From contig NZ_DAIQRQ010000017.1 of assembly GCF_036786105.1 (NCBI RefSeq), positions 19,469 through 83,468 on the forward strand: 64,000 nucleotides of DNA, written 5' to 3'. Below the pieces are notes generated by a model. That model did no database searches, had not been told where the DNA came from, and saw nothing but the letters and a program-made list of their open reading frames with translations. How positions within the stretch are numbered: the first letter of the stretch is position 1; every line of letters begins with the position of its first letter. Origin of the DNA: Ohtaekwangia sp036786105 (GTDB taxonomy: Bacteria; Bacteroidota; Bacteroidia; Cytophagales; Cyclobacteriaceae). The position numbers and the translations under genes are program-made. This document shows positions 24,923 through 32,764 of this stretch, piece by piece.

Positions 24923-25264
24923 TTAGTGCATGGCTTTATTAATAGCCGATAACTTCTGGAACCACTGGTTCAATGTGCTTTCCTGGCCATCCAGTTCTAC
25001 AACAACAGAAATTGTGTTGCTTTTTTCTTTACGGTTGGCATACGATAAAAGCGGTTCCTGAACGCCACTCGTTTGAAAAAGCGAGAAAAAATCAAAATTC
25101 AGCACTTTACTGATTCTTTCAAGCTGGTCTGTTTTAATCTCACTTCGTTCAAAAATGTCATAAACATTACGTGAGCTTGTGTTTAGCCTTTTAGCAAATT
25201 CTGAAAGCTTAAGGCCAGATTCTTTGTATCGGGTTTCAATTTCCCGTCCTATATGCAATGCCAT
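24923..25264 (-). CDS. Small HTH (XRE-like) protein, paralogue family
   Basis: 113 residues. Residues 1-70 form a lambda-repressor-like DNA-binding domain (LSEFAKRLNTSSRNVYDIF, ERISKVLNFDFFSLF). The C-terminus is a small alpha/beta element ending in TLNQWFQKLSAINKAMH. The partial gene at the right window edge is a clear paralogue (SPRNVYSIF, EIKTDLLKII, VLNYNFFSLY, LELDGRPETL). A perfect -7 element overlaps so closely that the transcript may be leaderless. Targets unknown; it precedes the tiny unit at 25349 on the other strand. Confidence 0.75.
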   Translation of the reverse strand: MALHIGREIETRYKESGLKLSEFAKRLNTSSRNVYDIFERSEIKTDQLERISKVLNFDFFSLFQTSGVQEPLLSYANRKEKSNTISVVVELDGQESTLNQWFQKLSAINKAMH

Positions 25265-25268
25265 GGCG

Positions 25269-25276
25269 CAAAATTA
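25269..25276 (-). promoter_or_regulatory. Candidate -7 element TAATTTTG placed 4 bp before ATG
   Basis: Perfect TAnnTTTG on the minus strand. Its last base is 4 bp from the ATG of the HTH gene, where transcription would be expected to begin, predicting a leaderless or nearly leaderless mRNA. Confidence 0.5.
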
Positions 25277-25348
25277 GATCGCATCTTACATAACTGACAG
25301 GAATGTGTGTGTGATTTTTAAGCGCGTAAAGCGTGAAAATTTGGCGTA

Positions 25349-25376
25349 TTGCATTATTATTACATCAAATTATGAT
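25349..25376 (+). promoter_or_regulatory. Candidate promoter of the tiny unit (TTGCAT -16 bp- TATGAT)
   Basis: TTGCAT at 25349-25354 and TATGAT at 25371-25376, spacer 16 bp, resembling an E. coli-like sigma-70 promoter rather than the TAnnTTTG form. It would serve the tiny reading frames at 25402-25493. Low confidence. Confidence 0.3.
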
Positions 25377-25401
25377 ACATAAATACAAACACGGAGGTGA
25401 C

Positions 25402-25425
25402 ATGAAAGATAAACCGCGATTATGA
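25402..25425 (+). CDS. Seven-residue candidate leader peptide
   Basis: ATG AAA GAT AAA CCG CGA TTA TGA encodes MKDKPRL. It is preceded by GGAGGTGA, a near-perfect Shine-Dalgarno sequence 4-5 bp upstream, which is rare in this window and phylum. Its TGA overlaps the ATG of the next tiny frame. It may be a ribosome-loading leader; no homology is known to me. Confidence 0.3.
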   Translation: MKDKPRL

Positions 25426-25493
25426 GCCCTTTAAAGTTTAAACAGACAAAGCTGAATTCATTCAGGCGAGCCAATCCATTCTATAAAACCTGA
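25422..25493 (+). CDS. 23-residue basic candidate microprotein
   Basis: Starts at the ATGA overlap with the leader frame and encodes a 23-residue, strongly basic peptide (MSPLKFKQTKLNSFRRANPF plus three residues). A good rho-independent terminator follows 25 bp after the stop. The Shine-Dalgarno, coupled frames and terminator make a complete, tiny transcription unit. It could be a real microprotein, a leader, or an sRNA with chance frames. Confidence 0.4.
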   Translation: MSPLKFKQTKLNSFRRANPFYKT

Positions 25494-25517
25494 TAAGCTT
25501 TCCCGTTCCAGCGGACA

Positions 25518-25557
25518 AAAGGCACTGCACATCCCCTGTGAGTGCCTTTCTTTGTTT
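25518..25557 (+). terminator. Terminator of the tiny transcription unit
   Basis: AAAGGCACT/AGTGCCTTT (25518-25526 with 25541-25549), extended inside by CAC/GTG, then CTTTGTTTT. There is no annotated gene upstream on this strand for over 18 kb other than the tiny frames, so it must end their transcript. Confidence 0.8.
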
Positions 25558-25627
25558 TGCAAAGCTTTGAAACGAACAAATAATTGCCTACGCGATTTAC
25601 CAGTTTTTTTATAATTAATGCCTTCTC

Positions 25628-25635
25628 TACATTTG
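25628..25635 (+). promoter_or_regulatory. Candidate -7 element TACATTTG of sucA
   Basis: Perfect TAnnTTTG match 19 bp before ATG 25654, predicting a leader of about 13 nt. It also argues against the upstream in-frame ATG at 25618 as the start. Confidence 0.55.
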
Positions 25636-25653
25636 TTCACTTTCTATAAAATC

Positions 25654-28392
25654 ATGGACAAATATTCATACATCTCCAATGCAGACGTTGGCTATGTCGA
25701 CCAACTGTATCAAAATTATAAAAATGATCCTGCCTCTGTTGACCTCACCTGGCAAAAGTTCTTTGAGGGATTTGATTTCTCTCAACAGCGCTATGGCGAT
25801 AAGCCGGCAAACGGTAACGGTGCTCCGGTAACGGATTCCCTCTCTATTAAAGAAACACAGGTTCGCAACCTGATCTTTCAATATCGCTCGTTTGGTCATT
25901 TGAAATCGAATACCAACCCGGTGCGCGAAAGAAGAAATCACAACGTAAATCTCGATCACAAAAGCGTAGGTCTTACCGATGCTGATCTTGACACCGAGTT
26001 TGATGTGGCTGCTGAGATCGGCATGCCGCGCACTACACTGCGCAAAATCATCGAAAGACTGAATACAGTGTACCTCGGAACGATTGGCTTCGAGCATAAC
26101 TTTATCCGTAATGATGACATTCGCGCGTGGCTGTATCATAAGATTGAGAAGGAGTACTATGCTTACAACCCGGCACAGGATGAGAAGAAAAGAATACTCA
26201 ACAAACTTAATGAAGCGGTTGTATTCGAGAACTTCCTGCATACAAAATTCCTTGGGCAGAAACGCTTTTCTCTCGAAGGAGGAGAAAACACTATACCAGC
26301 CCTCAACACTATTATTAATGTAGCTGCCGAGCTGGATGTAAAAGAAGTGGTAATCGGTATGGCACACCGCGGCCGCCTCAACGTACTGGCCAACATTCTG
26401 GGTAAAACCTACGAGCAGATCTTTACTGAATTTGAAGGAAACGTAAGCCCTGAGAACCTTACCATGGGTGATGGTGATGTGAAATACCACCTGGGCTATT
26501 CAAGCCACATCAATACACCTTCTGGTAAAAAGATATATGTAAAGCTTACACCGAACCCTTCGCACCTGGAAGCAGTAGATCCGCTGGTGTTGGGTTATAC
26601 GCGCGGGCAGATCGATGATGAATATAAAGGAGAACTCTCCAAAGGTATGGCGATCCTCATTCACGGCGATGCTGCTGTGGCAGGTCAGGGTATAGTATAT
26701 GAAGTTGTACAGATGTCCGGATTGCCAGGCTATACCACGGGTGGTACCATTCACTTTGTGATTAACAACCAGGTTGGTTTCACCACCGATTATGATGATG
26801 CCCGTACCAGTATATATTGTACTGATATAGCAAAGATCGTAGATGCTCCTGTACTGCACGTAAATGGCGATGATGCCGAAGCGGTTAGCTTTGCCTCCAA
26901 GCTGGCGGTAGAGTATCGCATGAAGTTCGGAAAGGATATCTTCATCGATCTGCTGTGCTACAGAAGACATGGGCACAACGAAAGTGATGAGCCGAAATTC
27001 ACACAGCCTAAACTATATAACATCATCGCGAAGCATCCGAATCCTCGCGAGATCTATGTGAAGAAGCTTATTGAACGTGGCGATGTAGATGCTGCTCTGG
27101 CAGATGAAATGGATAAGAATTTCCGTAATCAGCTTCAGGACAGACTCAACGAAGTAAAACAAAAGCCACTTCCCTATAAGCCACAGAAGATTGAGGAGGA
27201 GTGGGAGCAAATGCGCTGGGCGAAACCGGAAGATTTCGACAAATCTCCGGAAACAGGTGTAAAAGAAAGTGTGATTGAGAAAGTTGGTAAAGCCCTGATT
27301 AATATACCAGAAGGCTTCAAGCCACTGAAGCAGATTGAAAAATTGCTGAAAGACAGAACGACCGCTTTCTTCGAAGATAAGGTATTGGGCTGGGCAGAGG
27401 CTGAGTTGCTGGCATACGGATCATTGCTACTGGAAAAAACTCCGGTGCGTATGTCTGGTCAGGACGTAAAGCGCGGCACGTTCTCACACCGTCATGCTTA
27501 CTTCTTCGATGCGAACACCAACGAGCCGTATTGCGGCCTGAATAATCTTGATAAGAGCCAGGCAAAATTCCACATCTATAACTCACTGCTTTCTGAATTT
27601 GGTGTATTGGGTTTTGAATATGGTTATGCCATGTCATCGCCTACAGCATTGGTGTTGTGGGAAGCGCAGTTTGGTGACTTCGTAAATGGAGCGCAGGTAA
27701 TTATCGACCAATTTCTGTCCAGCGCCGAATCAAAATGGCAACGGATGAATGGTTTGGTAATGTTGCTGCCACACGGCTACGAAGGTCAGGGACCAGAGCA
27801 CTCAAGCTGCCGTCCGGAGCGATTCCTGCAACTGGCTGCTGAATACAATATGGTGATTACGAACCCTACTACACCGGCAAACTTCTTCCACTTATTGAGA
27901 AGACAGGTGGCATGGCAGTTCCGTAAACCTTGTATTGTGTTCTCGCCGAAGTCATTGTTGCGTCACCCGGCTGTTATTTCTCCTCTGAAAGATTTCACCT
28001 CGGGTTCATTCTCGGAAGTGCTGGATGATAGCACTGTAACAGCGAAAGATGTTAACCGTGTAATTCTCTGCAGCGGCAAAATCTACTACGATCTGGTTGA
28101 AGCACAACAAAAGAGAAAAACAAAAGATACCGCGATTGTACGTCTCGAGCAGCTTCATCCATTCCCTGAAAAACAGTTGAAAGCAGTGCTCAAGAAGTAT
28201 AAAGATGCCAAACTGGTATGGGCACAGGAAGAGCCTGCCAACATGGGAGCATATTCATACATTGTGCGCATGATGCCGAAATATGATCTGGAGTTTGTAT
28301 CACGCAAGGCCAGCGCATCGCCGGCTACAGGATACCTCAAGGTACATAAGGTTGAACAGGAAAAGCTTGTGAATAAAGCTTTTGAAATTTAA
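25654..28392 (+). CDS. sucA: 2-oxoglutarate dehydrogenase E1 component
   Basis: Thiamine-diphosphate decarboxylase of the 2-oxoglutarate dehydrogenase complex (TCA cycle). 912 residues from ATG 25654. The N-terminal E2-binding arm (YVDQLYQNYKNDPASVDLTW) is followed by the TPP core: VVIGMAHRGRLNVLANILGK, PNPSHLEAVDPLVLGYTRGQ and IHGDAAVAGQGIVYE, then HGYEGQGPEHSSCRPERFLQ. First gene of sucA-sucB-DUF6452-DUF6048-lpd, an unusual layout with both E2 and E3 at hand. Confidence 0.96.
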   Translation: MDKYSYISNADVGYVDQLYQNYKNDPASVDLTWQKFFEGFDFSQQRYGDKPANGNGAPVTDSLSIKETQVRNLIFQYRSFGHLKSNTNPVRERRNHNVNLDHKSVGLTDADLDTEFDVAAEIGMPRTTLRKIIERLNTVYLGTIGFEHNFIRNDDIRAWLYHKIEKEYYAYNPAQDEKKRILNKLNEAVVFENFLHTKFLGQKRFSLEGGENTIPALNTIINVAAELDVKEVVIGMAHRGRLNVLANILGKTYEQIFTEFEGNVSPENLTMGDGDVKYHLGYSSHINTPSGKKIYVKLTPNPSHLEAVDPLVLGYTRGQIDDEYKGELSKGMAILIHGDAAVAGQGIVYEVVQMSGLPGYTTGGTIHFVINNQVGFTTDYDDARTSIYCTDIAKIVDAPVLHVNGDDAEAVSFASKLAVEYRMKFGKDIFIDLLCYRRHGHNESDEPKFTQPKLYNIIAKHPNPREIYVKKLIERGDVDAALADEMDKNFRNQLQDRLNEVKQKPLPYKPQKIEEEWEQMRWAKPEDFDKSPETGVKESVIEKVGKALINIPEGFKPLKQIEKLLKDRTTAFFEDKVLGWAEAELLAYGSLLLEKTPVRMSGQDVKRGTFSHRHAYFFDANTNEPYCGLNNLDKSQAKFHIYNSLLSEFGVLGFEYGYAMSSPTALVLWEAQFGDFVNGAQVIIDQFLSSAESKWQRMNGLVMLLPHGYEGQGPEHSSCRPERFLQLAAEYNMVITNPTTPANFFHLLRRQVAWQFRKPCIVFSPKSLLRHPAVISPLKDFTSGSFSEVLDDSTVTAKDVNRVILCSGKIYYDLVEAQQKRKTKDTAIVRLEQLHPFPEKQLKAVLKKYKDAKLVWAQEEPANMGAYSYIVRMMPKYDLEFVSRKASASPATGYLKVHKVEQEKLVNKAFEI

Positions 28393-28505
28393 CGAACCGA
28401 TAAAAGTATAAAGTGTTGAGATTTGCATGGGAAAGAATAACTTGATTGTGCAATCCCGACACTGAATATGATTTGACAATCCCATAAATCTAAATTTATA
28501 ATTGA

Positions 28506-30029
28506 ATGGCATTACAGATAAAAGTACCCGCAGTAGGCGAGTCGATCTCTGAAGTAACAATAGCAAACTGGTTAAAGAAAGATGGTGACACCGTTCAGCT
28601 TGATGAGGTGATCGCTGAGCTTGAGTCCGATAAAGCAACCTTTGAACTGACGGCGCAAAGTGCTGGTGTTCTTAAGATCGTAAAGCAACAAGGCACTACT
28701 GTACCGATTGGTGATGTAATCGCAGAGATCGAATCCAACGGACAGGCTGCTGCTGCAAAACCTGCTGCTACGCCTGCACCCGCTGCATCCGCACCTGCCG
28801 CTGCTCCAAAGGCAACCGGTGGTGTAAAAGAAATGAAAGTGCCTGCAGTAGGTGAATCGATTACGGAAGTAACGATCTCTACCTGGCTGAAGAAAGATGG
28901 CGACTTTGTAAACGTAGACGATATCATTGCAGAAGTAGAATCAGACAAAGCAACATTCGAGCTTCCAGCAGAAGCCAGCGGTATACTTCGCATAGTAGCG
29001 AAAGAAAAAGAAACACTTCCTATCGGTGGTTTGATCTGTCGCATTGAAGTAGCAGAAGGTGCACCCGTAAAACAGGAAACGGCTACACCTGCAGCCGCTA
29101 TTGCCACAGCAGGTGCTGGTGATAAAACATACGCAGCGGGACATCCTTCACCTGCCGCTGCTAAAATTCTGGATGAAAAAGGAATAACCCCAGGCCAGGT
29201 GCAGGGTTCTGGTGTAGGCGGAAGAATTACCAAAGAAGATGCGCAGAAAGCGCAGAGTACACCGGCAAAAGCAGCCGAGTCTAAGCCCCAGGCACCATCA
29301 GCGCCTCCGGTAATTGCAACCGGTGGTAATCGCGGTGAGCGCAGAGAAAAAATGACTTCGCTGCGTAAAACCATTGCGAAGCGCCTCGTATCTGTGAAGA
29401 ATGAAACGGCTATGCTCACCACGTTCAATGAGGTGGATATGAAGCCGGTAATGGACCTCCGTTCCAAGTATAAAGATCAGTTTAAGGAAAAGTATGGTGT
29501 GGGTCTTGGCTTCATGTCGTTCTTTACCAAAGCCATTTGCGTAGCTTTGAAAGATTTCCCTGCCGTAAATGCATCGATCGATAAAGATGAAATTGTATAC
29601 CACGACTATTGCGATGTGTCGATAGCCGTTTCTACACCGAGAGGTTTGGTAGTGCCGGTAATTCGAAATGCAGAATCACTGTCGTTCAACCAGATTGAAA
29701 GTGAAGTGATACGTCTGGCAACACGCGGACGCGATGGTAAACTTTCTATCGAAGAGATGACGGGTGGTACATTCTCTATCACCAACGGTGGTGTGTTTGG
29801 TTCCATGCTTTCAACGCCGATCATCAACCCTCCGCAGTCTGCCATCCTGGGTATGCACAACATTGTGGAGCGTCCGGTAGTGAAGAATGGTGAGGTTGTA
29901 GTTCGCCCGATCATGTATGTAGCTTTATCATACGATCACCGCATTATTGACGGCCGCGAGTCTGTGAGCTTCCTGGTGCGCGTAAAAGAGTTACTGGAAG
30001 ATCCGGGAAGACTGATACTGGGAGTATAA
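28506..30029 (+). CDS. sucB: Dihydrolipoyl succinyltransferase (E2o) with two lipoyl domains
   Basis: E2 core of the 2-oxoglutarate dehydrogenase complex. 507 residues. Two tandem lipoyl domains, each with the lysine in ESDKATFEL (residues ~43 and ~153), joined by an Ala/Pro-rich linker; then a peripheral subunit-binding domain (SPAAAKILDEKGITPGQVQ) and the catalytic acyltransferase domain with the C-terminal SYDHRIIDGRE motif (active histidine). Most Gram-negative E2o have one lipoyl domain. ATG 28506 is 114 bp after sucA. Confidence 0.95.
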   Translation: MALQIKVPAVGESISEVTIANWLKKDGDTVQLDEVIAELESDKATFELTAQSAGVLKIVKQQGTTVPIGDVIAEIESNGQAAAAKPAATPAPAASAPAAAPKATGGVKEMKVPAVGESITEVTISTWLKKDGDFVNVDDIIAEVESDKATFELPAEASGILRIVAKEKETLPIGGLICRIEVAEGAPVKQETATPAAAIATAGAGDKTYAAGHPSPAAAKILDEKGITPGQVQGSGVGGRITKEDAQKAQSTPAKAAESKPQAPSAPPVIATGGNRGERREKMTSLRKTIAKRLVSVKNETAMLTTFNEVDMKPVMDLRSKYKDQFKEKYGVGLGFMSFFTKAICVALKDFPAVNASIDKDEIVYHDYCDVSIAVSTPRGLVVPVIRNAESLSFNQIESEVIRLATRGRDGKLSIEEMTGGTFSITNGGVFGSMLSTPIINPPQSAILGMHNIVERPVVKNGEVVVRPIMYVALSYDHRIIDGRESVSFLVRVKELLEDPGRLILGV

Positions 30030-30063
30030 TCAACCATTTCTTATCTTGACAAAAACAAAAGAC

Positions 30064-30498
30064 ATGAAGTATAAATTGTTCCGGGTACTGCTCAGTATAA
30101 TTTGTATCTCATGTCTTTTTACATATTCAGGCTGTGTAGATGATTGTGAATCCGATAGCGAACCCAATCTCTCCATCCATTTCAGCAATTCGCACAATTA
30201 CAAAACGATCTATGGTCTTCATGGTAAATTGAAGCTTCGGGCTCCGTTCGATAATCCGCAATGGATCTCGATTCCGATGTCTATTAAAGATGATTCTACT
30301 GTGGTGATCTTTGAAGCGACTGACAAAACGGATACGCTTACGCTTCACTATAGCCGCACGGTAAAGATGGAATCGGTTCGTTGTGGTTTCCGAATCTTCT
30401 TTGATGACTTCGCCATTGTAAAACCAACAACCTTTACAAGTGCTTCGGTTTCGTCTGAACTGTATAACGAGCAACTAGATATTAACATCAATGATTAA
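30064..30498 (+). CDS. DUF6452 lipoprotein
   Basis: 144 residues from ATG 30064 (30046 possible). The N-terminus is a lipoprotein signal ending TYSGC, with further cysteines (CVDDCES) and a C-terminal beta-rich domain with RCGFRIFFDD. This pattern fits DUF6452, a Bacteroidota-specific envelope family of unknown role. It is tightly linked to the DUF6048 gene (8-bp overlap) and lies inside the sucB-lpd interval. Confidence 0.7.
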   Translation: MKYKLFRVLLSIICISCLFTYSGCVDDCESDSEPNLSIHFSNSHNYKTIYGLHGKLKLRAPFDNPQWISIPMSIKDDSTVVIFEATDKTDTLTLHYSRTVKMESVRCGFRIFFDDFAIVKPTTFTSASVSSELYNEQLDININD

Positions 30499-31192
30499 GC
30501 GACTGCTGCTGGTATCGGTTTTTCTGTCTGCTGTGATTGTAACGAGAGCACAGGAGCAACCATCCTCGCAGGGTGAGCCGCAACGATCGTATGATACACA
30601 TCGTTTTTTTCTCGGTGTTGATCTGATGCGCACATTTCCGTTGGTATACAATCGTGGATATGTATTCGAACCATCCCTCATTTACAAAACCAGCGAACAT
30701 ACCGTTATTGATCTTGCTGTAGGGTTTAACGACATCCGCAAAGACAAGCTATACTCGAACGTTGCCTATGCCAATACAGGTCGTTACTATCGCATTGGTA
30801 TAGGGCAATTTGTAGGCAGCCATCGCACACGCTTTAATGACTTTAACCTGCAGGGCGCATTGATATACAGCGATTTTACAGAGACGGGCACAATAACATT
30901 TGCCGGCGATAACTATGGTGACCTGACGGAGATAAAGAAGCAACGGAACAAACTTTATATACTGGAGTTTCAGCCCAACTATACACTGCCTATCTCGGAG
31001 CGATTTTCGTTTAACTTTCAGGTACGGATTAACTATGTTATAACAAAGCCTGATGAAAAGCTTTTCCCGGTATATTATGTTCCCGGTGCAGGTTATGTTC
31101 AATCGGCTGGCGACCGCGATGGTATACCCAATAGCAACAGCATAACCGGTGGAATCTCCATACGTGTAGTTTATAAATTTTTGGAATTATAA
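30491..31192 (+). CDS. DUF6048 family outer-membrane beta-barrel-like protein
   Basis: 233 residues with a signal peptide (cleavage near VTRAQ). The rest is a run of alternating hydrophobic/aromatic strands (YRIGIGQFVGSH, LQGALIYSDFTET, FSFNFQVRINYVI) ending in VYKFLEL, as in small outer-membrane barrels. This is the DUF6048 pattern; function unknown. The start overlaps the DUF6452 stop, so the two are probably translated together and act together in the envelope. Confidence 0.7.
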   Translation: MIKRLLLVSVFLSAVIVTRAQEQPSSQGEPQRSYDTHRFFLGVDLMRTFPLVYNRGYVFEPSLIYKTSEHTVIDLAVGFNDIRKDKLYSNVAYANTGRYYRIGIGQFVGSHRTRFNDFNLQGALIYSDFTETGTITFAGDNYGDLTEIKKQRNKLYILEFQPNYTLPISERFSFNFQVRINYVITKPDEKLFPVYYVPGAGYVQSAGDRDGIPNSNSITGGISIRVVYKFLEL

Positions 31193-31208
31193 TTTTTACT
31201 GATCTTAT

Positions 31209-32609
31209 ATGCAATACAACGTCATTGTTATTGGCTCCGGCCCTGGTGGATATGTAGCAGCGATCCGTTCTGCTCAACTTGGATTTAAAACAGCCATCAT
31301 TGAGAAATATGATACATTGGGAGGTACTTGTCTGAATGTAGGATGTATACCTTCGAAAGCATTGCTCGATTCTTCCGAGCATTTTGCGAATGCAAAAGAG
31401 CATTTTGCCGAGCATGGTATAGATATACCGACACCGAAAGTAAACTTTACGCAAATGATAAAGCGGAAAGGCGATGTGGTGAAATCCAATGTAGATGGTA
31501 TCGCTTTTCTGATGAAAAAGAACAAGATCGATGTTCACAAAGGCACAGGATCATTTGTTGACAAAAACACGATCAAGGTAACAGCGAAAGATGGTAAAGA
31601 AACCACGCTTACTGCCGATAAGGTAATTATAGCAACCGGCTCCAAGCCCACACCGCTTCCATTTGCTGCATTCGATAAAAAAAGAATCATATCCAGTACC
31701 GAAGCCCTCGAATTGAAAGAAGTACCGAAGCACCTGATTGTGATTGGCGGAGGTGTAATTGGTATGGAGCTGGGTTCTGTATATGCGCGTATCGGTTCCA
31801 AGGTAACGGTAGTTGAATTTCTCGATAGTCTTATTCCTACCATGGATGGTACGATGGGCAAAGAGCTTCAGCGCGTGGCAAAGAAGATGGGCATGGATAT
31901 ATACCTTGGTCATAAAGTTACTGCTGTTGAAAACACCGGCAACGAGGTAATCGTAAAAGCGGAGCCGAAAAATGGTGGCAATGCACTGGAATTGAAAGGC
32001 GACTACTGCCTGGTAAGCATAGGACGCAGACCCTATACCGATGGCCTTGGCCTGGAGAAAGTGGGTATTGAAACGGTGAAAGGACAGATTCCGGTAGATG
32101 ACCACCTGAAAACAAAAGTGGATAATATATATGCCATTGGCGATGTGGTGCGTGGTGCTATGCTTGCACACAAAGCGGAGGAAGAAGGAGTATATGTAGC
32201 CGAGCAGCTTGCCGGCCAGAAGCCACACGTAAATTATCTGCTTATTCCCGGTGTAGTATATACCTGGCCGGAAGTAGCCAGCGTAGGATATACTGAAGAG
32301 CAATTGAAACAGGCAGGCAGAGCGTATAAAGCAGGAAGCTTCCCCTATAAAGCACTGGGTCGCGCCCGCGCCAGCATGGATACCGATGGATTAGTAAAAG
32401 TACTGGCCGATAAACAGACGGATGAAATATTAGGAGTGCATATTATAGGTGCCCGCGCTGCTGATATGATCGCTGCCGGTGTAACCGCAATGGAATTCCG
32501 GGCATCGGCAGAAGATGTAGCGCGCATGTCGCATGCACACCCTACCTATATGGAGGCCGTGAAGGAAGCATGTCTTGCTGCTACCGATAACAGGCCAATC
32601 CATCTATAA
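31209..32609 (+). CDS. lpdA: Dihydrolipoyl dehydrogenase (E3)
   Basis: 466 residues, normal. The FAD Rossmann motif VIGSGPGGYVAAIRSAQLG, the redox disulfide GGTCLNVGCIPSKAL, the NAD motif VIGGGVIGMELGSVYAR and the C-terminal HAHPTYMEAVKEA with the active-site His-Glu pair are all present. It reoxidises dihydrolipoamide on sucB and may also serve pyruvate dehydrogenase. Last gene of the suc unit, followed by a terminator. Confidence 0.97.
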   Translation: MQYNVIVIGSGPGGYVAAIRSAQLGFKTAIIEKYDTLGGTCLNVGCIPSKALLDSSEHFANAKEHFAEHGIDIPTPKVNFTQMIKRKGDVVKSNVDGIAFLMKKNKIDVHKGTGSFVDKNTIKVTAKDGKETTLTADKVIIATGSKPTPLPFAAFDKKRIISSTEALELKEVPKHLIVIGGGVIGMELGSVYARIGSKVTVVEFLDSLIPTMDGTMGKELQRVAKKMGMDIYLGHKVTAVENTGNEVIVKAEPKNGGNALELKGDYCLVSIGRRPYTDGLGLEKVGIETVKGQIPVDDHLKTKVDNIYAIGDVVRGAMLAHKAEEEGVYVAEQLAGQKPHVNYLLIPGVVYTWPEVASVGYTEEQLKQAGRAYKAGSFPYKALGRARASMDTDGLVKVLADKQTDEILGVHIIGARAADMIAAGVTAMEFRASAEDVARMSHAHPTYMEAVKEACLAATDNRPIHL

Positions 32610-32627
32610 AAAGTAAGAAATTACTGG

Positions 32628-32670
32628 AACGGCAGGCAGTATAATCTACCGCCTGTCGTTTTTATTTTAT
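32628..32670 (+). terminator. Terminator of the suc operon
   Basis: AACGGCAGGC paired with GCCTGTCGTT (32628-32637 with 32651-32660), 10-bp stem, followed by TTTATTTTAT. Beyond it, at about 32710-32740, CTCGCTATCG and CGATAACGAG form a second imperfect hairpin of unknown role. Confidence 0.85.
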
Positions 32671-32764
32671 ATAAAGACCTCTATGAATGTTTTCAGCCCT
32701 GTAGCTGGTCTCGCTATCGTTGCAAGTTTCAGGCGATAACGAGGGACTGCAACCGTGCTTTAGT

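Noticed and set aside
28595..29467. Long minus-strand frame across sucB
   Set aside because: Shadow of the repetitive Ala/Pro-rich lipoyl coding sequence; no independent features.
32700..32745. Imperfect hairpin after the suc terminator
   Set aside because: A mismatched stem with a large loop and no T-run; could be part of a dispersed repeat but nothing else in the window matches it.
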